5,617 nt of DNA from an uncultured Clostridia bacterium (GCA_947367285.1 CANBDB010000105.1:1-5617), one strand, 5' to 3'. Positions 1-5,611 are shown, counted from the stretch's first letter. Program-made: numbers and translations. Notes: a model not told the origin generated them from the sequence alone.

Positions 1-67
1 AGCCGAGATTCTGTCGCCCCTTTTTGCGCAAGCGCAAAAAGTCCAGAATGACACTTCGTGTCCGGCT
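1..67. repeat. Nested imperfect palindrome at left edge
   Basis: AGCCG (1-5) pairs with CGGCT (63-67), ATTCTG (8-13) with CAGAAT (44-49), and TTTTTGCGC (21-29) with GCGCAAAAA (32-40). A further small hairpin, GACAC-TTC-GTGTC, sits at 50-62. The GAGATTCT...CAGAATGAC framework resembles a palindromic intergenic repeat common in many bacterial genomes; that resemblance is from memory. The element may continue beyond the window edge. It has no T-run after the outer stem, so it is unlikely to be a simple terminator, although the 21-40 hairpin ends in an A-run and begins with a T-run. Confidence 0.55.
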
Positions 68-100
68 GGGTGACCGAGTTACTTTACATCAAAAGGGGAA

Positions 101-146
101 CTCCCTCCGCCTCGTTCCTCGGCACCTCCCTCTGCGGAAGGAGGCT
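101..146. repeat. Two-hairpin palindromic repeat, copy 1
   Basis: A CTCCCTCCGCC start is followed by an imperfect first stem (CCG 107-109 with CGG 120-122) and a second stem in which CCTCC (125-129) pairs with GGAGG (140-144), with an inner TC/GA extension after one mismatch. It ends GGAGGCT. The layout (pyrimidine-rich start, first small hairpin, second CCTYCC/GGRAGG hairpin, terminal GGCT) matches the element at 371-417, although the sequences have diverged. It is probably a degenerate member of the same small intergenic repeat family. Function is unknown. Confidence 0.5.
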
Positions 147-168
147 CTGTTAGATCCGCCTCGTTTTA

Positions 169-193
169 TAGCCGTATAGTTTGCAAACGGCTA
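169..193. repeat. Short inverted repeat
   Basis: TAGCCGT (169-175) and ACGGCTA (187-193) form a perfect 7-bp stem around an 11-base loop. The palindrome GTTTGCAAAC (179-188) overlaps the loop and right arm, so two alternative folds compete. There is no T-run, no tRNA-like arrangement and no neighbouring gene. It may be a small repeat or a chance palindrome. Confidence 0.35.
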
Positions 194-220
194 CAGTTTC
201 ACAACGAAATTATATCTAAT

Positions 221-250
221 TCCGTAGGGACCGGCGTCCTCGACGGTCCG
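221..250. repeat. 30-base hairpin repeat, copy 1
   Basis: The unit begins TCCGTAGGGACCGG and ends GACGGTCCG. GGACCG (228-233) pairs with CGGTCC (244-249), followed by a G/A mismatch and two more CG pairs around a TCCT loop. An almost identical copy lies at 310-339, with one substitution. Elements beginning CCGTAGGG with an internal hairpin resemble short mobile-looking intergenic repeats known in gut Clostridia; that is recollection, not a search. No coding potential or terminator tail is seen. Confidence 0.75.
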
Positions 251-309
251 TCATAATGGAGTTTTATCCGAGAATACGGCTACACCCAAATAACATCTCA
301 CTCTCAAAC

Positions 310-339
310 TCCGTAGGGACCGACGTCCTCGACGGTCCG
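310..339. repeat. 30-base hairpin repeat, copy 2
   Basis: This copy is identical to the unit at 221-250 except for A at 323 in place of G at 234. The substitution falls on the unpaired position of the stem, so the hairpin (GGACCG with CGGTCC, then CG pairs around TCCT) is unaffected. The two copies start 89 bases apart in the same orientation. The sequence between them (251-309) shows no further similarity. A run of six A bases follows this copy (340-345). Confidence 0.75.
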
Positions 340-370
340 AAAAAACCGTTAGCATAAACTAAATGTTGTT

Positions 371-417
371 CCCCTCATCCACCACTTCGTGGTCCCCCTT
401 CCCCTCAGGGGAAGGCT
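371..417. repeat. Two-hairpin palindromic repeat, copy 2
   Basis: ACCAC (381-385) pairs with GTGGT (389-393) around TTC, and CCTTCCCC (397-404) pairs perfectly with GGGGAAGG (408-415) around TCA; the unit ends GGCT. It has the same layout as the more degenerate element at 101-146. It lies just downstream of the thiT stop codon, so in the thiT transcript the 8-bp hairpin could protect the 3' end. However, the minus-strand sequence after it is GGGACCACG with no U-run, so it is not a standard intrinsic terminator. The overall form matches abundant intergenic repeats of Oscillospiraceae-like genomes (from memory). Confidence 0.65.
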
Positions 418-430
418 TAATTAAAATCAA

Positions 431-1090
431 TCATCCATTATCCCTCATTTTGATTTGAGGAATACGTGTGATGAAGCACGCTACGATGGCGGTGATGATT
501 ATCTCGGGGATCATATACGTTCCGTTATAGATAATTGAATAAACTATCGCTAGCGCGTCGCCTGAGAAGGCATCAAGTATCGCCTGACCCCACGCGGGAA
601 ATCCGTCCTGTGTGAAAAACCACTCCGCCCAAGCGCCAAAGAATACTGCGCCCGACACTATATGAGCGAGGTATCGCAAGGAAATTGCCACGATTGAGCC
701 GAGAACGATTGCCTTTTTCGTTTCAAATCTATTTCTGAAGATACCGCCAAGACCGAGCACGGTATACGCGATAACGTAGTCAACGAGCAACACGATAAGT
801 GCGCGCCACCATATCATTTGTGAGTCGCCCGGCAAGAAAAATGAGCTTACGGTATTAAAACCAAGTAACATTTGCATCACGGAATAAGCAAATGCGGTAA
901 GTATTCCCCACTTTGTGCCGTACATATAGGCAACAATGATTATCGGGAGCATACTCGCGATGGTAAATCCGCCGCCAAAGGGCAAATTGAGGAACGGTAC
1001 TGCCGCACATATTGCGGAGATGGATACCGCAAATGCGATCATTATCGCACTGACGGTAAGGGCTTCGGTTCTTTTTTTGTTTTCTTTCAT
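431..1090 (-). CDS. thiT: Thiamin ECF transporter S-component ThiT
   Basis: This is the predicted substrate-binding membrane subunit of an energy-coupling factor transporter that imports thiamin together with an EcfA/EcfA'/EcfT module. The 219-residue protein is strongly hydrophobic with about six membrane segments. Helix 1 has an AxxxA pattern (A15, A19), the type of motif that contacts EcfT in this family. GGGF-TIASMLP (about 38-49) matches the conserved loop after helix 1. The ThiT signature RYxxHxxSG is at 139-147, with W154 and W157 nearby, and YN..Y..PE is at 188-196; these correspond to known thiamin-binding positions (His, Trp, Tyr, Asn). I chose the ATG at 1090 because AAGGAGG lies 12 bases upstream; a GTG at 1126 would extend the frame but falls inside the terminator stem. 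The TPP riboswitch upstream independently supports the substrate. No ECF energizing genes are nearby, which is usual for group II S-components sharing one module. Confidence 0.93.
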   Translation of the reverse strand: MKENKKRTEALTVSAIMIAFAVSISAICAAVPFLNLPFGGGFTIASMLPIIIVAYMYGTKWGILTAFAYSVMQMLLGFNTVSSFFLPGDSQMIWWRALIVLLVDYVIAYTVLGLGGIFRNRFETKKAIVLGSIVAISLRYLAHIVSGAVFFGAWAEWFFTQDGFPAWGQAILDAFSGDALAIVYSIIYNGTYMIPEIIITAIVACFITRIPQIKMRDNG

Positions 1091-1102
1091 AATATAAGAA
1101 AA

Positions 1103-1109
1103 CCTCCTT
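1103..1109 (-). promoter_or_regulatory. thiT ribosome binding site
   Basis: AAGGAGG on the minus strand is followed by 12 bases and the ATG at 1090. The spacing is slightly long, but no better start exists in frame downstream, and the site decides against the upstream GTG at 1126. It lies just after the terminator hairpin and its U-rich tail and is not part of the stem. This fits control by transcription termination rather than by hiding the ribosome site. Confidence 0.8.
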
Positions 1110-1147
1110 AAAACAAATTCAACCACACGAAAAAGTCCGTGTGGTTG
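1110..1147 (-). terminator. Riboswitch-controlled intrinsic terminator
   Basis: CAACCACACG (1147-1138) pairs perfectly with CGTGTGGTTG (1129-1120), a 10-bp stem around the 8-base loop GACTTTTT. It is followed by AATTTGTTTT (1119-1110). The tail is U-rich but starts with AA and has one G, so it is not an ideal terminator. It sits between the TPP aptamer and the thiT ribosome site, exactly where the expression platform should be. A small weak palindrome (GAGAAAATTCTC, 1168-1157) lies between it and the aptamer. The predicted effect is that TPP binding permits this hairpin and stops transcription before thiT. Confidence 0.78.
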
Positions 1148-1170
1148 TTATTTTTTGAGAATTTTCTCTT

Positions 1171-1261
1171 AGTACTACCTACGCCGGCATTATCCGTATC
1201 AGGTTTAAGGGTTTGACACATTTTTGAAAATGCATCATCTCAGCAATAAGCACCCCTGACT
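1171..1261 (-). ncRNA. TPP riboswitch (THI element) aptamer
   Basis: In RNA sense this region carries the hallmark THI-box segments in order: GGGGUGC (1256-1250), GCUGAGAUGA (1243-1234), a variable P3 hairpin in which GAUGCAUUUU pairs with AAAAUGUGUC, ACCCUU (1212-1207), and CUGAU-ACGGAUAAUGCCGGCGUAGG (1202-1178). Helix P1 is short: AGU (1261-1259) with ACU (1173-1171), possibly extended past a bulge. The class binds thiamin pyrophosphate and usually switches off thiamin synthesis or uptake genes. Here it precedes thiT and a terminator hairpin, so TPP-dependent premature termination is the expected mode. The aptamer is certain by pattern; the switching mode is inferred. Confidence 0.96.
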
Positions 1262-1274
1262 TCTTATGTGGTTG
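1258..1274 (-). promoter_or_regulatory. Possible 5'-leader antiterminator strand
   Basis: The first bases of the predicted thiT transcript, 1274-1258 in RNA sense, can pair with the terminator loop and 3' arm (1137-1120). CAACCACA (1274-1267) pairs perfectly with UGUGGUUG (1127-1120). The helix then continues with a U-G wobble, one A/C mismatch, four pairs including one wobble, one bulged U, and GUC with GAC. This gives about 16 pairs in all. The segment includes the 5' strand of aptamer helix P1, so this pairing and P1 exclude each other. The role is inferred from complementarity alone. Confidence 0.5.
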
Positions 1275-1281
1275 TGAGTAC

Positions 1282-1310
1282 AGTTTAGCACATTTTTTGC
1301 GCGTTGTCAA
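1282..1310 (-). promoter_or_regulatory. thiT promoter overlapping the mfd stop
   Basis: A perfect -35 box TTGACA (1310-1305) is followed by a 17-base spacer and the -10-like TAAACT (1287-1282), which matches four of six consensus bases. The TGA stop codon of mfd (1309-1307) lies inside the -35 box. A start of transcription about seven bases downstream would be near 1275, only 14 bases before the riboswitch aptamer. This placement relative to the aptamer is what a dedicated riboswitch promoter should look like. It indicates that thiT is transcribed independently of mfd, although read-through from mfd would also pass through the riboswitch. Confidence 0.72.
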
Positions 1311-4300
1311 GTACTACTCTCAATCTCAACGTACTTTTCAAGCGCACGGTTGAGGGATTTGAGCGCATCGGCATTTTTATTAGGACGAATACTTATATAT
1401 GGTTTTGAGGAAAGTATAATCTTCATCTTGCCGTCAAAGCTCTCCTCGACCTCGCTCCAGACGTCGATATCAATATGCGCGGGAATTATCTTAAATTCAG
1501 CCCCGTCCTGACTTATTGACGTTATCTTGCATTTGAGCGCATTTGCACGGATGAGTGCGATCATAAGGAGATTTTCCGCAGGCTTGGGAAGGTCGCCGTA
1601 GCGGTCGATCATCTCGTCCATTATATCAAGTCTATCGTATTCGTTTTCGATAAGTGCAATTCGCTTATAAAGTCCCATTCTTTGTGATGAGAAGGTGACG
1701 TATTTTTCGGGAATGAAGGCATTGAAATTGAGATTTACCAAGCATTCCTGCTTTTCTTCAACCTTTTCGCCCTTTTCTTCAAGCACCGCCTCGTTGAGCA
1801 GCTTGATGTAGAGGTCATATCCCACCGCATCAAGATGTCCGTGCTGCTCCGCACCGAGCATATTACCTGCTCCGCGAAGCTCAAGGTCGCGTATGGCAAT
1901 CTTAAATCCTGCGCCGAACTCCGCATACTCTCTTACTGCTTCAAGTCGCTTTTGCGCTATTTCCGTAAGCGCCATATGCTTGGGATAGGTGAAGTATGCA
2001 TATGCGCGACGGCTTGAACGTCCAACTCGTCCTCTAATCTGATGGAGCTGGGAAAGTCCCAAGCGGTGCGCGTTATCAACGATAAGCGTATTCGCATTGG
2101 GAATATCAATTCCCGTTTCGATAATGGTCGTGCTGACGAGGATATCAATCTCACCGCGAAGCATTTCGCCCCAAATCTCCTCAAGCTCTTCCTTATCCAT
2201 CTTTCCGTGTGCGACGGTAATTTTAGCATCGGGGAAAGCTTTTCCGAGGCGCGCGGCAACGGCGTATATGCTATCCACAAAATTGTGCATATAGAACACC
2301 TGACCGCCACGTCTCAATTCACGACGAATCGCTTCGTTTATAATGAGATCGTCCTCCTCAAGAACGTAGGTCTGTATCGGAATTCTATCAATGGGCGCTT
2401 CGTCGAGCACTGAGATATCCCTCAGTCCGCCCATCGCCATATTGAGTGTTCTCGGAATCGGTGTTGCGGAGAGGCTAAGCACGTCGATATTGCCCGCAAT
2501 CTTTTTGAGCTTTTCCTTTTGGGCAACTCCAAAGCGCTGCTCCTCGTCAACAATAAGAAGTCCGAGATTATTAAATTCTATATCATTGGAGATGATGCGG
2601 TGAGTACCAATAATAATATCTATCTCGCCGCGCTTTAATTTTCGTTTGGTTACTCCCTGCTGCTTTGCGGTCTTAAAGCGCGAAATCATATCCACGTTTA
2701 CACCGAATGCACGGAATCGTGAGAGCGCGGTTTGATAGTGCTGTAGTGCGAGAATTGTGGTGGGAACAAGAATAGCCACCTGCTTACCGCCAAGCACCGC
2801 TTTATATGCCGCTCGGAATGCTACCTCGGTCTTACCAAAGCCAACGTCACCGCAAAGGAGTCTATCCATTGGCATACTCTGCATCATATCGCTCTTGATA
2901 TCGTTGATGGCTTCAATTTGAGCATCGGTCTCGTCATATTCAAATGCCGCCTCGAAATCGCGTTGGAAATCGTCGTCGCTCGGGAATGCAAAGCCGGTTG
3001 TTCTCATTCGGCGCGCATAAAGGTCGATAAGCTCCTTTGCCATCTCCTTTACTGCCGCCTTTGCCTTTGCCTTGGTTCTACCCCACTCAGCTCCGCCAAA
3101 TCGCGAGAGCTTGACAAGTCCGTCATCTGAGTGCGCTCCAATATATTTTGACACCATATCAAGCTTTTCAACGGGCAAAAACAGTTTATCACTACCCGCG
3201 TACTGAATGGTGATATAATCGTGTCCAACACCGTCTTGCACTAGGTTTTCTATACCTGCGTAACGTCCGATACCGTATGCCTCGTGAACAACGTAGTCGC
3301 CCACCTCAAGGTCATTGTACGAGAAAATAGCCTGTGTATTACTCTTTTTCTTTTTACGGCGCATTGACTTGGAAACGGAGTTTATGCCGCCCGCTCTTCC
3401 CTCTCTATCGGTGGAGAGGATTGCAACTCGCGCGCTTGTGAGCTCGTAGCCACGGAATTGGTTTTTCCAATAGAGCCCTACGCTCTTTGGCTTTATTTCG
3501 TCGGATTCTATCGAGGTTTCAATTTCTCTCTCTGAAAGAAGTCCTGAGATATTCTTTGCAAAAACCTCGTTTTCGCAAAGCACTGCCACTGAAAATCCGC
3601 TTGCGATATATTGCTCTATATCCTCAAACAAAAGGTCGGTCTTTTCGTCATAGGATACGGTTTGCTTGCTTCTAAAATGGAAAATTCCGCTTGTATTCTT
3701 GCCCGAAAGTCCCTGTGTTATGGAGTCGGTGTGAAGTGTCACGTTTCTATCGCAAAACAGCTCGTAATGCGCTGCGGGCTTGGAATAATCCGTGTATTTT
3801 GCGGCAATAGTTCCGCCCTCAAGCAACTCCTCTATCACTTGATTTTGATGCCACTCTGCGCCTCGGAGACGTTCATTTATTGCATTCGTGCCCTTTACGA
3901 TAACGCAAGTGCGCTCGGTAAAGTAGTCGAAAAGTGAGCATCTCTCGGGATAGACGAGAGTTATATACTTGTCTATAAATTTTAGAGAGCCGCCCTCACC
4001 AGAAAGTCCGTCAATAGCCGTTATCTCGCCGCTCATTTCAACAAAGGCATCGGGATTTTTGGACGTGCGAAGATGCTCGCTTATCGCCTCGCGAATTTTA
4101 GCTATTTTTTCAGTGTCCGCCAAAATTTCACGCGCGGGTGGAAGCTCGATGCACTCAACACCCTCTAACATTCTTTGCGTCTCAATGGAGAAAAGTCCCA
4201 TTCGGTCAATCTCGTTGCCAAAGAATTCAATTCTTACAGGAAGGTCGGCACGTATTCTCTCACCGTAGTTATTAATATAAAATCCACCGGGTGCATAAAC

Positions 4301-4867
4301 GTCCACGATACCTCCACGGTGGGCAAACTGCCCTGCACCGTCGACCATATCCACACAGGTGTATCCCGAAAGAGTGAGCGTTTTGCAAAGCTCCCTTGGG
4401 GTACTGATGGTTTGAGTGTCAATTCTTATGAGATTTTCTCGAAGCTTCTTTGGCGGAATGGTGTATGAAAGCGCCGCATCGGGCGTTGTGATTACCGCGT
4501 CAAGGTCGGAGTTGAGTATCCCAAACAAGACCTTAAGCCTCTCATGCTCATACTCATGGGAGGCGGTAATATTATAAAAGTTAAGGTCGCGATTAAGGTA
4601 GAATGCCGCGCCAAGTCCAAATTGCGAGAGCATTTTTTGGAGGCGGAGACATTCCTTTTCCTCAGGGCAAATGATAACGAGAGGATATCCTCCTCTTTGC
4701 TCCCTCGTATCCTCAATAAGGGATACGTAGGCGGCATCACTTGCGCCGTCGGAAAGTCCGCTTATCGCTATCGGGTAAGGCTTGTGCGTGCGAAACTCCT
4801 TTTTGACTGCGTCAAGGAGCTGCACGTACTCACTGTCCCGTCTTATTGCATTAGTAATAAAACTCAT
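1307..4867 (-). CDS. mfd: Transcription-repair coupling factor Mfd
   Basis: Mfd is an ATP-driven DNA translocase that recognizes stalled RNA polymerase, pushes it off and recruits UvrA for nucleotide excision repair. The 1186 residues match the usual full length. The UvrB-like N-terminal part shows AHRGGIVDVYAPG (182-194) and RIEFFGNEID (212-221). A basic linker RRKKKK (503-508) precedes the RNA-polymerase-interacting domain (about 519-580, GDYVVHEAYGIGRY from 523). The RecG-like motor has Walker A GDVGFGKT (673-680), DEEQ (774-777), SATPIPRT (800-807), IIETGIDIPNAN (915-926) and QIRGRVGR (943-950). The translocation motif follows at about 972-1005, and the C-terminal regulatory domain starts with NLNFNAFIPE (about 1045). 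All motor residues look intact. The ATG lies three bases after the pth stop codon with only a weak GAAGAA upstream, suggesting translational coupling to pth. No frameshift is seen. Confidence 0.98.
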   Translation of the reverse strand: MSFITNAIRRDSEYVQLLDAVKKEFRTHKPYPIAISGLSDGASDAAYVSLIEDTREQRGGYPLVIICPEEKECLRLQKMLSQFGLGAAFYLNRDLNFYNITASHEYEHERLKVLFGILNSDLDAVITTPDAALSYTIPPKKLRENLIRIDTQTISTPRELCKTLTLSGYTCVDMVDGAGQFAHRGGIVDVYAPGGFYINNYGERIRADLPVRIEFFGNEIDRMGLFSIETQRMLEGVECIELPPAREILADTEKIAKIREAISEHLRTSKNPDAFVEMSGEITAIDGLSGEGGSLKFIDKYITLVYPERCSLFDYFTERTCVIVKGTNAINERLRGAEWHQNQVIEELLEGGTIAAKYTDYSKPAAHYELFCDRNVTLHTDSITQGLSGKNTSGIFHFRSKQTVSYDEKTDLLFEDIEQYIASGFSVAVLCENEVFAKNISGLLSEREIETSIESDEIKPKSVGLYWKNQFRGYELTSARVAILSTDREGRAGGINSVSKSMRRKKKKSNTQAIFSYNDLEVGDYVVHEAYGIGRYAGIENLVQDGVGHDYITIQYAGSDKLFLPVEKLDMVSKYIGAHSDDGLVKLSRFGGAEWGRTKAKAKAAVKEMAKELIDLYARRMRTTGFAFPSDDDFQRDFEAAFEYDETDAQIEAINDIKSDMMQSMPMDRLLCGDVGFGKTEVAFRAAYKAVLGGKQVAILVPTTILALQHYQTALSRFRAFGVNVDMISRFKTAKQQGVTKRKLKRGEIDIIIGTHRIISNDIEFNNLGLLIVDEEQRFGVAQKEKLKKIAGNIDVLSLSATPIPRTLNMAMGGLRDISVLDEAPIDRIPIQTYVLEEDDLIINEAIRRELRRGGQVFYMHNFVDSIYAVAARLGKAFPDAKITVAHGKMDKEELEEIWGEMLRGEIDILVSTTIIETGIDIPNANTLIVDNAHRLGLSQLHQIRGRVGRSSRRAYAYFTYPKHMALTEIAQKRLEAVREYAEFGAGFKIAIRDLELRGAGNMLGAEQHGHLDAVGYDLYIKLLNEAVLEEKGEKVEEKQECLVNLNFNAFIPEKYVTFSSQRMGLYKRIALIENEYDRLDIMDEMIDRYGDLPKPAENLLMIALIRANALKCKITSISQDGAEFKIIPAHIDIDVWSEVEESFDGKMKIILSSKPYISIRPNKNADALKSLNRALEKYVEIESST

Positions 4868-4870
4868 AAA

Positions 4871-5506
4871 TTAATTCTTCTTATTGCAAATTTGCATTGC
4901 ATCATCTATGGTTGCGCTAAGGATTTTTTCAAGTCCCTCGCAAACCGTTGGGAAGGTCGATTCAAGATTTTTGAGATCCTCCGCGGAAAACTCGGAAAGC
5001 ACCCAAGATGCAAGGTCATACTCCGGGTGGGGCTTTTCACCAACACCAATCTTTATGCGAGGAAAGGTCTTTGTGCCGAGGTGCTCAAGAATACTTTTGA
5101 TACCGTTGTGTCCGCCTGCACTTCCATCGCGGCGCACACGAAGGCGTCCCACTGGCAAGCTGATATCATCATAGATGATAATAAGATTGTCAGGGCTTAT
5201 CTTATAAAAATCAAGTACCGCGCGAACGCACTCACCTGAGAGGTTCATAAAGGTCTGTGGCTTTACGAGAATAACTCTCTTACCCGCAATGGTTGCCTCG
5301 CCCCAAAGTCCACGATATCCGCTTCGGTTGACTGTAGCGCCGTATTTCTTGCAAATATAGTCTATTGCAAGAAAGCCCGCATTATGCCTTGTGTGAAGAT
5401 ACTGTGCACCGGGGTTGCCGAGTCCCACTACAACGTGGGAAACAGGCATACGGGATGCGGTATTTTCAGTTGATATTTTCTTAAAAAGTTCAAAAATGTC
5501 TGCCAT
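4871..5506 (-). CDS. pth: Peptidyl-tRNA hydrolase Pth
   Basis: Pth is a cytoplasmic esterase that cleaves peptidyl-tRNA released prematurely from ribosomes, freeing tRNA for reuse. Family motifs are intact: GLGNPG (28-33, with the conserved Asn at 31), TRHNAGF (39-45, catalytic His at 41), KPQTFMNLSG (82-91), YDDISLPVG (112-120, conserved Asp at 113) and GGHNGIKSI (131-139, His 133 and Asn 134). At 211 residues it is some 20 longer than typical bacterial Pth. The excess is an N-terminal, mostly polar stretch before VVVGLGNPG. I kept the ATG at 5506 because AAGGAG lies five bases upstream; an internal Met (residue 20, at 5449) would give the usual length but I see no comparably placed site there. 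It is followed almost immediately by mfd, an operon order common in Bacillota. Confidence 0.97.
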   Translation of the reverse strand: MADIFELFKKISTENTASRMPVSHVVVGLGNPGAQYLHTRHNAGFLAIDYICKKYGATVNRSGYRGLWGEATIAGKRVILVKPQTFMNLSGECVRAVLDFYKISPDNLIIIYDDISLPVGRLRVRRDGSAGGHNGIKSILEHLGTKTFPRIKIGVGEKPHPEYDLASWVLSEFSAEDLKNLESTFPTVCEGLEKILSATIDDAMQICNKKN

Positions 5507-5511
5507 TTTTA

Positions 5512-5517
5512 CTCCTT
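5512..5517 (-). promoter_or_regulatory. pth ribosome binding site
   Basis: AAGGAG on the minus strand sits five bases before the ATG at 5506. Sequence and spacing are near ideal for Bacillota, and this is the main reason to accept the N-terminally extended Pth start over the internal Met at 5449. Confidence 0.85.
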
Positions 5518-5549
5518 GTAGGATTGTTTATTGTGTTTTTAAATTTTGA

Positions 5550-5577
5550 TTTATAGGGGAGATAGATTATTTTGGAA
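5550..5577 (-). promoter_or_regulatory. Weak candidate promoter for pth-mfd
   Basis: TATAAA (5555-5550) resembles a -10 box and is preceded, across 16 bases, by TTCCAA (5577-5572), which matches only three of six -35 consensus bases. The region is AT-rich, so a match of this quality can occur by chance. The operon may instead be transcribed from a promoter beyond the window, for example with a prs-type gene often found upstream of pth. Confidence 0.22.
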
Positions 5578-5579
5578 TA

Positions 5580-5611
5580 GCAGGGGGCTTTTTTGAAAAG
5601 CCGCCCCCTGC
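5580..5611. repeat. GC-rich inverted repeat at right edge
   Basis: GCAGGGGGC (5580-5588) pairs perfectly with GCCCCCTGC (5603-5611), a 9-bp stem around a 14-base interior. A second register is possible: GGCTTTT (5586-5592) with AAAAGCC (5596-5602). Neither strand shows a T-run directly outside the stem, so a standard terminator is not clear, although it sits between pth and whatever gene lies upstream. The GGGGGTGCAGGGGGC form on the minus strand resembles a palindromic intergenic repeat frequent in gut Clostridia (from memory). Confidence 0.6.

Larger units (their letters stand above)
1..430. other. Gene-free intergenic tail rich in palindromes
   Basis: I see no credible coding region here. 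Short open frames lack ribosome binding sites and are interrupted by inverted repeats. The stretch lies downstream of the thiT stop codon and contains at least three kinds of palindromic element, listed separately: a nested palindrome at the left edge, two copies of a 30-base hairpin unit, and two copies of a two-hairpin CTCCCT/CCCCTC-type element. None of the hairpins is followed by a convincing T-run on either strand, so I cannot name a clear terminator for thiT. The dense packing of unrelated palindromes is typical of intergenic repeat clusters in gut Clostridia (family knowledge from memory, not a search). Confidence 0.7.

Noticed and set aside
169..193. tRNA or small structured RNA
   Set aside because: There is only one short stem, with no cloverleaf, no T-loop-like sequence and no promoter.
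221..339. CRISPR array
   Set aside because: There are only two repeats, separated by 59 bases, each with a strong internal hairpin and no further units or cas genes.
397..415. Intrinsic terminator of thiT
   Set aside because: The 8-bp hairpin is good, but the minus-strand sequence after it is G-rich with no U-run; it is better described as part of an intergenic repeat.
872..1111. Plus-strand open frame opposite thiT
   Set aside because: It is antisense to a well-supported gene, has low-complexity composition as a protein, no ribosome site, and runs into the thiT leader.
1091..1126. Longer ThiT start at a GTG, adding 12 residues
   Set aside because: The GTG lies in the 3' arm of the terminator hairpin and the added codons run through the AAGGAGG ribosome site; the ATG at 1090 is the sensible start.
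2042..2413. Plus-strand open frame opposite the Mfd motor domain
   Set aside because: It is the shadow of conserved helicase motifs in the real frame and has no start signal.
4544..5239. Long plus-strand open frame of 231 codons opposite the mfd-pth junction
   Set aside because: It spans the boundary of two certain genes on the other strand, resembles no family I recognize, and is explained by codon bias of the opposite strand.
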